This document shows positions 51,457 through 60,528 of a DNA stretch of 64,000 nt, in pieces (within the stretch, counting starts at the first letter, position 1; every line of letters starts with the position of its first letter). The DNA is taken from the NCBI GenBank assembly GCA_964453115.1, contig CAYVRT010000002.1, positions 132,430 through 196,429 on the forward strand. Direction: 5' to 3'. The notes below the pieces were generated by a model, which had not been told where the DNA came from, ran no database searches, and saw only the letters and a list, made by a program, of their open reading frames with translations. The translations under genes and the position numbers were made by a program. The DNA is from JAIWNK01 sp964453115 (GTDB lineage Bacteria > Chloroflexota > Anaerolineae > Anaerolineales > Anaerolineaceae).

Positions 51457-52143
51457 TCACTCCTTGCTCATCCGATAACCAACACCAAACACAGTCTCAA
51501 TGCAGCGCGGTTTACGAGCATCCAACTCAATTTTTGCCCGCAAATTTTTGATATGTGCATCAATCGTTCGTTCATAACCCTCATAAGCCACCCCCTGCAC
51601 CGCCTCCAGCAATTGCAAACGGCTGAAAACACGTCCAGGTTGACGCGCCATCGTCACAAGCAAATCAAACTCCGTTGGCGTCAGGTCAACAACCTCGCCC
51701 CGACAAATCACGCGGTGTTCTTCAAGGTTAATGTTCAAGTCTCCCAACGCCAGGAATGCTTCCCCGGTTGCTACGCCGCCTTTGCGCACCCGGCGCAACA
51801 CAGCTCGCACCCGAGCCACCACCTCGCGCGGCGAAAAAGGCTTGGTAATGTAATCATCTGCACCCAGCTCTAATCCTACCAATCGGTCAGTTTCTTCAAC
51901 TCGAGCTGTAACCATAATCAACGGCGTCTCATCACTCCGGCGAATACTGCGCGCCACATCCAATCCATCCATGCCCGGTAAATTCAAATCGAGCAGAACC
52001 AAATCTGGCTTTTCCCGCTCCCATAAACGCAATCCATCATCACCCCGTCCGCTGCTAATCACTGCATACCCGGCTTTTTCCAGATAAGAACGCAGCACGC
52101 GCACCAGTTCAGGCTCATCCTCAATCAACAAAATTTTGACCAT
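51457..52143 (-). CDS. OmpR-family response regulator
   Basis: 228 residues: receiver with E8-D9 acidic patch, phosphoacceptor D52 (LVLLDLNLPGMDG), T79 and K101, then a winged-helix DNA-binding domain (LTPTEFDLLVTM, ending VFGVGYRM). Partner of the downstream histidine kinase. It starts three bases after the mfd stop. A direct repeat with 11-bp period upstream of the gene at 47944 is a plausible target. Confidence 0.95.
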   Translation of the reverse strand: MVKILLIEDEPELVRVLRSYLEKAGYAVISSGRGDDGLRLWEREKPDLVLLDLNLPGMDGLDVARSIRRSDETPLIMVTARVEETDRLVGLELGADDYITKPFSPREVVARVRAVLRRVRKGGVATGEAFLALGDLNINLEEHRVICRGEVVDLTPTEFDLLVTMARQPGRVFSRLQLLEAVQGVAYEGYERTIDAHIKNLRAKIELDARKPRCIETVFGVGYRMSKE

Positions 52144-52146
52144 CTT

Positions 52147-55100
52147 CTACCGCTCCTCAGAGCGCGCCAGAGCATTTAGCACGGCCAGCAATTGTCCCTT
52201 CCAAATTGCCACATCATCGCCCATTTGCATCCAATAGGCGTTCCGTCCACTGCGCGCTAGCGGCATTAAATTGGGCAACGCACGGGTTGCGCCCTCTAGC
52301 AATGGTGGATAGCGCAGCACAACTTGTTCCGCCTCAACCGTCACCGAAGACAAGCCAGCCCGCTGCGCGCGCAACCGCACCTGAAACTGGAAGAACAAAT
52401 TGGTCACTGTCTCTGGTAGAGCGCCAAAACGATCCTGAAATTCGTAACGCAACATCTCCAGTTCCGCCTCATCAGTCACATCAGCCATCCGCCGGTACAG
52501 ACTCAAACGCAATCGCTGATCAGGAATATAATCAGCCGGAATGTCCATCGCCAACGGAAAGTCTACCGCCACAGCCGCCACCAGTTCACGCACCGCCAAA
52601 ACCGGATCTTGCTCGGGAGCCGACATTCCACTTGCCAGACGAAGTTGACGAACTGCCTGTGCCAGCAAACGCGTATACAGATGAAAACCAACCGTTGCAA
52701 TGTAACCACTCTGCCGCATGCCCAACATCTCCCCTGCCCCCCGCATTTCCAAATCTCGCATTGCAATTGAATACCCTGCACCCAGTTGCGAATTCTCTGC
52801 AATCACTTCGAGACGTTCTTGTCCTTCAGGCGTCGGCGGCTTTTTACGATGCCGGAAAAAATAAGCATATGCGCGCTGCGCCCCACGGCCCACCCGCCCG
52901 CGCAGTTGATAAAGTTGCGCCAGCCCAAAAGCATCTCCCCGGTCAACAATTAAAGTGTTGGCGTTTGGAATATCCAACCCAGACTCAATAATCGAAGTAC
53001 ATAAAAGGACATCAATTTCAGTTCGAGTGAATTGCTCCATCACACGCGACAGTTGCCCCTCGTGCATTTGACCATGCGCCACCCCAACCCGCGCTTCAGG
53101 AACAAGTTGATGCAAATGCCTCTCCATTGCGCCAATTGTCTGCACCCGGTTATGCACAAAAAACACCTGCCCACCTCGCTCGAGTTCACGCACAATTGCC
53201 TGTCGCACCAAACGCGGCGCGTAAGGCCCAACATGAGTAACGATCGGTAGACGTTCTTCTGGCGGCGTGTTAATAGTTGAAATATCTCGCACCCCAGTCA
53301 AGGCCATATACAATGTACGCGGAATTGGTGTAGCGGTCAACGTCAGCACATCCACCTCAGTACGCAGCCTCTTGAAATGTTCCTTGTGCGTCACACCAAA
53401 GCGTTGTTCTTCGTCTACAATCACCAGTCCAAGTTCCTTAAACGTCACATCGGCCTGTAACAAACGATGTGTTCCAATGATAATATCCACCTGCCCCAAC
53501 CCAAGCCGCCGCACAATCGCATCCTGCTCGCGCTGAGAACGAAAACGCGAAAGCATCTCCACCTGTACCGGAAACGCAGCCAGGCGTTGTCGAAACGTTT
53601 CATAATGTTGTTGCGCAAGCACCGTTGTTGGCACCAAGATAGCCACTTGTTTACCATCCATCACCGCCTTAAACGCAGCTCGCAATGCCACCTCAGTTTT
53701 GCCATACCCCACATCCCCACACAACAAACGGTCCATTGGACGAGAACGTTCCATATCGCGTTTCACGTCCTCAATGGCCTTCAACTGATCTGCCGTCTCA
53801 ATGTAGGGGAAACTGGCTTCTAGCTCTTTTTGCCAAACCGTATCAGCGCAAAACGCAGTTCCCTGCGCCACTTGCCGCCGGGCATAGAGTTCCAACAAAT
53901 CCTGCGCCACCTTCAGCACTTCTTCACGTACTCGCTGTTTGGCCTGGCTCCACTCTGCTGTCCCCAGCCGCGTCGGCGACGGTGGATCTGAATCGGGTCC
54001 AACATAACGGCTCAGTCGGTCTGCCTGATACACCGGCACAAACAATTGATCACCGCCATCATATTCCACACACAAAAATTCTCGTTCCATTCCCTCCAGC
54101 GCCCGCCGCATCAATCCAACATAGCGGCCAATTCCGTAGTCAACATGTACAACCCAATCACCAGGGCGCAAATCCACATAGGAAGATTCAGGAGCCTCGG
54201 CAGTTGGACGATGACGCTGCCGCACCTGCGGACGCTCCCAGCCAAACGCCTCGCTATCCGTCAAAACATGCCAGGTGCAGTCTTGCGTACTGTGCATCGT
54301 CCAGCCCTCACCCAGGCTGCCTTCAATAAACTCCGGCTGCTGTACAATCACCTCCCCAGCACTGCGTTCAGCCCATAACTCGCGCAGCCTTGCTACCTGC
54401 CGACTCACCAGCAGAATGGGCTCATCATTTTTGCTATAAGAGTACATTTGCTGCACAAATAATTTTAGCTGGCCGCCAAAGCGCTGTTCCGGCTCAAATA
54501 TTTCTGACAAACCACCCACTGCCTCTTCTTCGCCATGCCCCAGTTGCAAAAGGCACTGAGCGCCCAACATATCCTGTAATTCAGACCAGCTCAAATATGG
54601 GATCGGAAAATCTTCAGCCAGCGTCCCTTCTGCAATGCTTTCCATACGAAGTTTCACTGCCTGTTCCTCAATTTCGCTCGCTATTGCCTGCAATAGGTTC
54701 ATATCCCCAACCACAACCAGCGCCTCGCGCGGCAAATAATCCAGCAAACTGGCGTGGGCGGGATGAATAAGCGGCAAATAAAACTCATCTGCTTCTATTC
54801 CAGGCAAAAGCTCACATGCCTTGCCAGGCAACACCTCGCGCGCAGGAGTCACCATCACCTGGTCAATTGTCTCAATCGTGCGCTGCGTTGCAGGGTCAAA
54901 ACGGCGCAATAAATCAATCTCATCTCCAAAAAATTCAAAACGCACGGGCAGTTTTTCCGCAGGCGCCCAAACATCCAACAATCCACCACGTCGCGAAAAC
55001 TGCCCCGGCTCAATGACAACTTCTGCCGTTTGATATCCGACCTCCATCCAGGCCCGCTGCAACGCTTCCGGCGCAATCACCTGCCCCACCTTCAATGTCC

Positions 55101-55545
55101 GGGTATGCTTGAGGAAATCGCGTCTCGGCAGCGTGCGCGTCATCAATGCCCGCAGTGATGTAATGATCATCGGCGCCTGTTCGGGGCGTTCCCGGCCCGG
55201 AATTTGATATTGCGCCAGGGCAGTCAACACCTGCAAACGATCGCGCCTGGTATGGTTACCCCACGCTGCCTGTTCATAAAACATTGGCGTTGGTTCTGGA
55301 AACAGCAACCTCGGTGCCTCCGCAGCCCAAAAGCCCAGTTCATCCTGCACGGTCAAAGCCCGGTCAATCCGATCCGCCACCAACAGCATTGGGCAACGTA
55401 AATCAGACCACAAAGCTGCCAGGAATGGCAAACGAGCAGCGCGCATCAAACCCAAAGCAGGCAAAGCCTTGCGCTCGCGAACAGCAACCAACAATGATTG
55501 ATAAGCTTTCTGCGTCTGTAATTCCTTCAGTACTGCGTTTTGCAT
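52147..55545 (-). CDS. mfd: Transcription-repair coupling factor
   Basis: 1132 residues, full length. The N-terminal UvrB-homology region, a CarD-like RNA-polymerase-interaction domain (LRPGDWVVHVDYGIGRYVGL), then the translocase with Walker A GDVGYGKT, DEEQRFG, and QLRGRVGR, and the C-terminal TRCF domain. It removes RNA polymerase stalled at lesions and recruits UvrA. AGAGGT precedes the ATG. It lies eight bases after pth and three before a response-regulator gene. Confidence 0.98.
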   Translation of the reverse strand: MQNAVLKELQTQKAYQSLLVAVRERKALPALGLMRAARLPFLAALWSDLRCPMLLVADRIDRALTVQDELGFWAAEAPRLLFPEPTPMFYEQAAWGNHTRRDRLQVLTALAQYQIPGRERPEQAPMIITSLRALMTRTLPRRDFLKHTRTLKVGQVIAPEALQRAWMEVGYQTAEVVIEPGQFSRRGGLLDVWAPAEKLPVRFEFFGDEIDLLRRFDPATQRTIETIDQVMVTPAREVLPGKACELLPGIEADEFYLPLIHPAHASLLDYLPREALVVVGDMNLLQAIASEIEEQAVKLRMESIAEGTLAEDFPIPYLSWSELQDMLGAQCLLQLGHGEEEAVGGLSEIFEPEQRFGGQLKLFVQQMYSYSKNDEPILLVSRQVARLRELWAERSAGEVIVQQPEFIEGSLGEGWTMHSTQDCTWHVLTDSEAFGWERPQVRQRHRPTAEAPESSYVDLRPGDWVVHVDYGIGRYVGLMRRALEGMEREFLCVEYDGGDQLFVPVYQADRLSRYVGPDSDPPSPTRLGTAEWSQAKQRVREEVLKVAQDLLELYARRQVAQGTAFCADTVWQKELEASFPYIETADQLKAIEDVKRDMERSRPMDRLLCGDVGYGKTEVALRAAFKAVMDGKQVAILVPTTVLAQQHYETFRQRLAAFPVQVEMLSRFRSQREQDAIVRRLGLGQVDIIIGTHRLLQADVTFKELGLVIVDEEQRFGVTHKEHFKRLRTEVDVLTLTATPIPRTLYMALTGVRDISTINTPPEERLPIVTHVGPYAPRLVRQAIVRELERGGQVFFVHNRVQTIGAMERHLHQLVPEARVGVAHGQMHEGQLSRVMEQFTRTEIDVLLCTSIIESGLDIPNANTLIVDRGDAFGLAQLYQLRGRVGRGAQRAYAYFFRHRKKPPTPEGQERLEVIAENSQLGAGYSIAMRDLEMRGAGEMLGMRQSGYIATVGFHLYTRLLAQAVRQLRLASGMSAPEQDPVLAVRELVAAVAVDFPLAMDIPADYIPDQRLRLSLYRRMADVTDEAELEMLRYEFQDRFGALPETVTNLFFQFQVRLRAQRAGLSSVTVEAEQVVLRYPPLLEGATRALPNLMPLARSGRNAYWMQMGDDVAIWKGQLLAVLNALARSEER

Positions 55546-55553
55546 CAGACCTC

Positions 55554-56141
55554 TTAGAGCTTTTCTAAACCGCCATTAAACCGATTCATCGCCGCATCAA
55601 GACCTTCGCTCACAAAAGTTTCAGCCGCCTTGACAGAACGATCCAGCACCAGATTCATCAACTCTTGTTCTGCTGCGCTGAACCCCTGCAAAACAAATGC
55701 CGCAGCATCCATCTGCCCAGGTGGGCGACCAATCCCAATTCGCAACCGGGCAAAATCCTGCCCATTCAGGCGTTGGATAATTGAAGCCACTCCCTTCTGC
55801 CCTCCTGCACCACCTCCAGGGCGCAACCGCAAGGTACCAGGCGGCAAATCCAGATCATCATGCACAACCATCAGGCAGGATGATGCGATCTTATAAAAAC
55901 GCATCAAAGGCACCACCGACTCTCCTGAGAGATTCATATATGTTTGCGGTTTTGCCAGGACAACCTTGTTGCCAGCCACTACTCCACTGCCAATAATCGC
56001 CTTTGCCTGCACACGCATCATCCGAATTTGCCACGCCTGTGCCAACGAATCCACAACCATAAAGCCGACATTGTGTCGCGTGGCACGATACTCTCGCCCC
56101 GGATTACCAAGCCCAACAATCAAAAAAATCGAATTCTCCAT
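55554..56141 (-). CDS. pth: Peptidyl-tRNA hydrolase
   Basis: 195 residues, usual length. Motifs VGLGNPGREYRATRHNVGF with N13 and the catalytic H23, KPQTYMNLSGESV, VVHDDLDLPPG with the catalytic Asp, and GGGAGGQKG. It recycles peptidyl-tRNA released prematurely from ribosomes. Twelve bases follow the stop of the upstream gene. Confidence 0.97.
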   Translation of the reverse strand: MENSIFLIVGLGNPGREYRATRHNVGFMVVDSLAQAWQIRMMRVQAKAIIGSGVVAGNKVVLAKPQTYMNLSGESVVPLMRFYKIASSCLMVVHDDLDLPPGTLRLRPGGGAGGQKGVASIIQRLNGQDFARLRIGIGRPPGQMDAAAFVLQGFSAAEQELMNLVLDRSVKAAETFVSEGLDAAMNRFNGGLEKL

Positions 56142-56153
56142 CCGTTTCCTTGC

Positions 56154-56768
56154 CTATCGTCTCAACCTGCGAATCAGCAGATAAAAACCCATTCCCAAAA
56201 GCAGCACCAGCCCGATTAATGCCCCCTGTTTCAGCCAATGCAACCAATCATTCAATGAAACCTGCGCCGGATTGAGCGCCAATGGGGTTGGTGTAACAAC
56301 CGGCATTGTTGGAGATGGCTGCACCGTTGCCGTTAACACATATCCAGGAGTGCCGCCGATTGTAGGAAGTCTGGTTTCAATCGGCGAATAATTGCGCACC
56401 CGCAAACCTTCTATCAACGCATCTCGTACCTGCCCATCCTTCAAAATCACTCGCACGCGTAAAATATAATTCCCATCTGGAAGTGCAGTTGTATCCCAGA
56501 GCGCCAAATCGCCCTCAATAACTGGTTGTTGACCTTCAACCAGCAAAAACCACGTCTCCGTCGGGTCATCCGCATAAGCAAAAGCCACCTCCATTGCAGA
56601 AAACCCATCCAAAGCAGTACTCCCCCGCACAGAAACCGCCCCCTGTAACCATGCTCCCGCCTCCGGGGAAATTATCACCGGCAATGGCTGTGATTGCGCC
56701 CCAACCCGTCCGGCCACAACCAGCAGCAAAACCAAACCCAATTTCCATCCTTGCCAAAGCCGCATCAT
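56154..56768 (-). CDS. Exported Ig-like protein with C-terminal membrane anchor
   Basis: About 204 residues from the tandem ATGs at 56768/56765; the open frame extends 29 codons upstream, but a promoter (TTGCAA-N17-TAGACT) lies there. Signal peptide (about 1-25, ending VGAQS), an Ig-like beta domain with ISPEAGAWLQGAVSVRGSTA and DTTALPDGNYILRVRV (typical of extracellular fibronectin/Ig-type segments), a Pro/Thr-rich linker (about 140-165) and a C-terminal helix followed by RRLRR. Function unknown; a surface protein in front of pth, mfd and uvrB. Confidence 0.75.
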   Translation of the reverse strand: MMRLWQGWKLGLVLLLVVAGRVGAQSQPLPVIISPEAGAWLQGAVSVRGSTALDGFSAMEVAFAYADDPTETWFLLVEGQQPVIEGDLALWDTTALPDGNYILRVRVILKDGQVRDALIEGLRVRNYSPIETRLPTIGGTPGYVLTATVQPSPTMPVVTPTPLALNPAQVSLNDWLHWLKQGALIGLVLLLGMGFYLLIRRLRR

Positions 56769-56776
56769 AAATATTG

Positions 56777-56805
56777 AGTCTAACACAAAGCCACCAATCT
56801 TGCAA
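56777..56805 (-). promoter_or_regulatory. Promoter in front of the Ig-like protein, pth, mfd, uvrB operon
   Basis: On the minus strand TTGCAA (56800-56805) and TAGACT (56777-56782) with a 17-base spacer. The -10 ends eight bases before the ATG at 56768, which would make the mRNA nearly leaderless. The -10 is only four of six to consensus. Confidence 0.45.
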
Positions 56806-56878
56806 AAAAATTCCACGCCCCAATCATTCAATTTCAAAAAACATCTCAAAACCACACACTTTGCCTCTCGTTTTGTTG

Positions 56879-56920
56879 TATAATCTCTTTGTCAGGTAAT
56901 CAACCTCTTTGTAGTATAAT
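56879..56920 (+). promoter_or_regulatory. Tandem -10 elements upstream of the small membrane protein gene
   Basis: Two perfect TATAAT hexamers, 56879-56884 and 56915-56920, 36 bases apart, each within a repeat of CTCTTTGT. The second ends eight bases before the ATG at 56929, so its transcript would be nearly leaderless; the first would include the AGGA ahead of the ATG. -35 elements are weak (TTGTCA at 56889-56894 is 20 bases from the second). Confidence 0.45.
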
Positions 56921-56928
56921 CAGGATAA

Positions 56929-57417
56929 ATGATGACAGAATTTGTACCCGAACCAACTTCTAAACCAGCCCTACCGGATCCCGAAACGCCACAATCCCCC
57001 ATTCCGGATGATGCTCAAATTGCTGCCGAAGAGCGCAAAAACCGCATTAACACGATCATTGCCTCTCTTGTTGGCATCTTCATCCTTGCCACACTGATTG
57101 CTTCAGTCGTCCTCCTCGTCAATGCAGGTGCTGAAACAGCTGGCCTGGTGCGTGATATTTTCATCATCTTCATGGGCCTCATCTCAATGCTGGTCATGAT
57201 AGCCCTCATCATTCTCATCATCCAGCTTGCAATCCTGATCAACTTACTACAGAACGAAATCAAACCCATTCTGCGCACAACCAATGAAACCGTCAACAAT
57301 CTGCGCGGAACAACCACCTTCATCAGCAACAACCTGGTCGAACCCATCATCAAGCTCAACGAATATCTGGCCGGGTTGCGCCGTTTCTTTGATCTCATTC
57401 GCCCAGGCAAGCCCTAG
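56929..57417 (+). CDS. Small membrane protein (DUF948-like)
   Basis: 162 residues: Pro/Asp/Glu-rich N-terminal 35 residues, two hydrophobic helices (about 42-65 and 75-108), then an amphipathic C-terminal region (TTNETVNNLRGTTTFISNNL) similar to the coiled stretch of DUF948 proteins. Function unknown. Fifty-five bases ahead of the YtxH-domain gene and probably co-transcribed; DUF948- and YtxH-type genes are neighbours in many Gram-positive bacteria, where they are linked to general stress (family knowledge). Confidence 0.78.
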   Translation: MMTEFVPEPTSKPALPDPETPQSPIPDDAQIAAEERKNRINTIIASLVGIFILATLIASVVLLVNAGAETAGLVRDIFIIFMGLISMLVMIALIILIIQLAILINLLQNEIKPILRTTNETVNNLRGTTTFISNNLVEPIIKLNEYLAGLRRFFDLIRPGKP

Positions 57418-57472
57418 GCAAAAATGATGATCGGTTCTATCCTATCTTTCACATTTCAACAGGAGGTTTCCC

Positions 57473-57790
57473 ATGTCCAGTAAAGATGAATTTGGCGCCT
57501 TTTTCATCGGGTTCGTTGTTGGCGGCCTGACCGGCGCAGTTGTTGCCCTGCTCTTTGCCCCGCAATCAGGCGAAGAAACTCGCGGCATCATCAAGGAACG
57601 CGCTATTGAACTGCGCGACAAGACGAACGAATCGTTCACGGAAGTCTATGGTAAAGCAGAAGCCGCCGCCAATGACGCAGTCAAGCGCGCCGAAGAACTG
57701 CTTCGGCAGGCCAAAGAGCGCGCAGCAGAACTCGCCAACCGCCGCCAGGTAGCACTCGAAGAAGCCGCTACGGAACCCGCTGCTGAGTAA
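57473..57790 (+). CDS. YtxH-domain protein
   Basis: 105 residues. One glycine-rich N-terminal membrane helix (FFIGFVVGGLTGAVVALLFAP) directly followed by QSGEETR, the defining YtxH pattern, then a long charged amphipathic helix with many Ala, Glu and Arg residues. Perfect Shine-Dalgarno AGGAGG. YtxH-type proteins are stress-associated in Bacillus; the molecular role is unknown. Confidence 0.88.
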   Translation: MSSKDEFGAFFIGFVVGGLTGAVVALLFAPQSGEETRGIIKERAIELRDKTNESFTEVYGKAEAAANDAVKRAEELLRQAKERAAELANRRQVALEEAATEPAAE

Positions 57791-57800
57791 ACCTAGCAAC

Positions 57801-57835
57801 AAAAAAACACCCTCCTGAACGGAGGGTGTTTTTTT
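57801..57835. terminator. Strong bidirectional terminator
   Basis: A perfect stem, AAAAAAACACCCTCC (57801-57815) with its complement at 57821-57835, loop TGAAC, and seven T residues on both strands. It separates the convergent YtxH and NnrE-NnrD genes; the latter's stop begins two bases further on. Confidence 0.92.
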
Positions 57836-57836
57836 G

Positions 57837-59447
57837 CTAAAATCTTTGGGGCAAAACCTCAGGCAACATATTAATAATATCCCTTGCCGCCACAGGAATC
57901 GGCGAAGCAAACCGTTTTTCAGCCGCAACCCCAGCATTCGCATGGAACCAGGCACCTGCAACAGCCACCGCATAAGCCTCCCCACCTTGCGCTCGCAATC
58001 CAACCAAAATTCCAGAGAGGACATCACCCGTTCCAGGGTGTGCTAGCGCAGCAGTAGCCACCGGAATCACCGTTATTTTCCCATCAGGGCTCGCCACCAC
58101 AGTAAATGCACCCTTCAATACAACAACCTGCTTCCACAAAGCAGCAAAATGCAGCGCTGCCTCAATTCGATCTGCTTGAATTTGATCCACTGTCCATCCC
58201 GTCAAAGCGGCCATTTCCCCTGGATGCGGCGTCAGAATCGTCCCCTCAGGCAACAAGTCCGACCAATTGGGCAGCTTTGCCAATAAACGCAATCCATCCG
58301 CATCAATCACCAGGGGCGGCAGAACCGTTTTTGCCTCATGGCTTGTTTCCCTCTCAGCAACAAAGCCTATCCCGCGGCGTTGTAAATGCTCCCCGCCGGA
58401 AAGCAATCGGCGCAAGAACTCCCCTGTCGTTTCCTCGCGTCCCCATCCTGGCCCCAACAGCAATGCATCCACCCCTTCAAAATTTTTTAACAACACCTCT
58501 TCTGCACCCGCAGAAATCACCCCCATCTCATGCGGCAACATCAACCAGGTCACCTCCGGGATACTGCTTGCCAAAGCCAAATGCAAAGGCCCAGGAACTG
58601 CAAGGCGCACCAAGCCAGTTCCAATTCGGATTGCAGCAAGCGCAGCCAATTGTGCTGCGCCCGTATATTGTATCGAACCAGCTGCAATCAGCGCATTGCC
58701 AAACATACCCTTATGCGAATCCGCAGGACGCTCCGGCAATGCACAAAATGCATCAAAGCGCGTAGCAACCCTGCGATCCACCTTCGGCACACTGGTCAAG
58801 TTATTCGGCAACGTTAAGGGAACAACCTCAAGCAAGCCCAAATATTCAAAGGCTGGCAATTTCAATTGTCCAGCCTTAACGGCATGAATACAAATTGTCA
58901 TCTCCGCATCGAGCATTACATCCGAAACTTCGCCCGTCTCGCAATCCATGCCCGAAGGACAATCAACCGCCACAATTAGCACATCCTCCGACAGAAGGAA
59001 TACCTTCTCCAACAACTGCGCCACATCATCCCGCAATGGCAACCGGGCTCCCGTTCCAATCAAACCATCCAGCAACACATCCGCATCTTCCAACCATTCT
59101 TCTAGCGCCTCAAAACCAGCATCCTCCGCCATGACCATCATTTCAATATCAGCATCAGCTGCACGCCGTTTCCACACATCATCTGTCGGCAAATCTCTGA
59201 GTAAGTAAGCCCGCGCTTCCCAACCCTTTTCAGCCAATTCAATCAATGCAGAAAGCGTATCCGAGCCGTTCCGCCCCCCTCCAACCAATCCCACCACACA
59301 CGAAACTTGCTCTTCATTTCCATACAACTCATCCAATGTATCGGCCACTCCCTGCCCAGCCTCTTCAATCATTTGATCATAAGATATACCGTTCGCGTGC
59401 GCCTCTTCTTCTACAGCTCGCATCTCTTGTACAGTCCAAAGTCTCAT
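57837..59447 (-). CDS. nnr: Bifunctional NAD(P)H-hydrate epimerase / ADP-dependent NAD(P)H-hydrate dehydratase
   Basis: A 536-residue fusion. N-terminal half (about 1-215): YjeF-N type epimerase with EEAGQGVAD, GGGRNGSDTL and VDCPSGMDCETG. C-terminal half (about 235-530): ribokinase-like dehydratase with GSIQYTGAAQLAALAAIRIG, LLLGPGWG, LTPHPGEMAAL and HPGTGDVLSG, which holds the catalytic Asp. The enzyme repairs hydrated NADH and NADPH. GGAGG precedes the ATG. The linker region contains a short insert with ERETSHEAK that is not usual. Confidence 0.95.
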   Translation of the reverse strand: MRLWTVQEMRAVEEEAHANGISYDQMIEEAGQGVADTLDELYGNEEQVSCVVGLVGGGRNGSDTLSALIELAEKGWEARAYLLRDLPTDDVWKRRAADADIEMMVMAEDAGFEALEEWLEDADVLLDGLIGTGARLPLRDDVAQLLEKVFLLSEDVLIVAVDCPSGMDCETGEVSDVMLDAEMTICIHAVKAGQLKLPAFEYLGLLEVVPLTLPNNLTSVPKVDRRVATRFDAFCALPERPADSHKGMFGNALIAAGSIQYTGAAQLAALAAIRIGTGLVRLAVPGPLHLALASSIPEVTWLMLPHEMGVISAGAEEVLLKNFEGVDALLLGPGWGREETTGEFLRRLLSGGEHLQRRGIGFVAERETSHEAKTVLPPLVIDADGLRLLAKLPNWSDLLPEGTILTPHPGEMAALTGWTVDQIQADRIEAALHFAALWKQVVVLKGAFTVVASPDGKITVIPVATAALAHPGTGDVLSGILVGLRAQGGEAYAVAVAGAWFHANAGVAAEKRFASPIPVAARDIINMLPEVLPQRF

Positions 59448-59478
59448 CTTGCCACCTCCAAAAAGTATAGTCTATGTA

Positions 59479-59506
59479 ATTATACACAGGATACACCCGG
59501 CGGCAA
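59479..59506 (-). promoter_or_regulatory. Promoter of the NAD(P)H-hydrate repair gene
   Basis: On the minus strand TTGCCG and TATAAT (59479-59484) are separated by 16 bases, within the 3' end of the upstream ATPase gene. An overlapping TATACT lies a few bases further downstream. Confidence 0.4.
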
Positions 59507-60445
59507 CAATTCATCAATCTCCACATTGTAGCGCAACCAGGGTCGCAACACATATCGCCCATCCTCCACGCCCTGCAATTCGCTGATCTGCATCACTCTT
59601 CGCACGCCGCTATTCAAACGCTGCTGAACCAAAACCCAGCGCACAGCAGCCGACACCATCCCCCGAATTTCATCCAGTCCCAAACCGGGATTGCCCTGCA
59701 AACACATCACCTCAATACGACGCAACCCATCCTCAACCGAATTCGCATGAAGAGTTGTCATGCCAGAATAGCCGCGCCCCAACAATTCCAGAGCTTTTAA
59801 TGCCTCTCCACCCAACAATTCCCCAACCACCAACCAATCCGGGCGCATCATTGAAGCAACATGTAACACATCTGCCAATCCATGTCGAGCCTCAAGATAC
59901 AACAAACGCGGATGATCAATTTGATATTCGTGTCGCTCTTCCACCACAATCACTCTGCGCTCCGCCGGAATCAACTCTGCCAGACGATTTAAAACCGTCG
60001 TCTTACCACTCGCTTTCCCTCCAACCACCAAAATGTTTTCCTCTGCCTGAACTGCCCTGAGCAAAAGATCAAATCCAGCAGAATTGATGCAGCGATACGC
60101 CTTAAGCATCTCCCAAGTAATATTTTTAAAAATCATTTTTTGGATCACCAAACAAGGTCCTTGCAACGCCACCGGCGGTAGCACAGCCACAAAACGTGCT
60201 GCTCCATCCGGCAAACAGCCCTCGATCGTTGCCCCATCGGTCAATCGCACAATCCCTGGCAATTTTGCCAGCGCATCAATCAAAGAAATTAAACTTGCCT
60301 CATCCATCAAGGCTTCACTCACCTCTTCTAACTTTCCACGTCGCTCAACCAGCACCCGTCCAGGACGGTCCACCAAAATTTCAAGAACCGACTCATCCCG
60401 ATACAAGTCGGCTAACGGTCCTAAAACGGCCAAATCCGTTCCCAT
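59480..60445 (-). CDS. Orphan CpaF/VirB11-type secretion ATPase
   Basis: A 321-residue AAA-like ATPase of the type II/IV secretion family, shorter than most CpaF proteins (about 400-450) because the N-terminal domain is reduced. Walker A GGKASGKT (142-149), acidic box VVVEERHEYQ with E169-E170, RPDWLVVGEL and GMTTLHANS histidine box. Such enzymes drive Tad/Flp pilus assembly or DNA transfer. No TadB/TadC, prepilin or secretin gene is adjacent in this window. GGAGG is well placed before the ATG. Confidence 0.88.
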   Translation of the reverse strand: MGTDLAVLGPLADLYRDESVLEILVDRPGRVLVERRGKLEEVSEALMDEASLISLIDALAKLPGIVRLTDGATIEGCLPDGAARFVAVLPPVALQGPCLVIQKMIFKNITWEMLKAYRCINSAGFDLLLRAVQAEENILVVGGKASGKTTVLNRLAELIPAERRVIVVEERHEYQIDHPRLLYLEARHGLADVLHVASMMRPDWLVVGELLGGEALKALELLGRGYSGMTTLHANSVEDGLRRIEVMCLQGNPGLGLDEIRGMVSAAVRWVLVQQRLNSGVRRVMQISELQGVEDGRYVLRPWLRYNVEIDELLPPGVSCV

Positions 60446-60528
60446 ATTTGCACCTCCAAATTCTTTTGATGCAATTGTATATCATTACAATCTGCTTGCC
60501 CCCCGCCATTCCCACAGGACAGCTTGCC

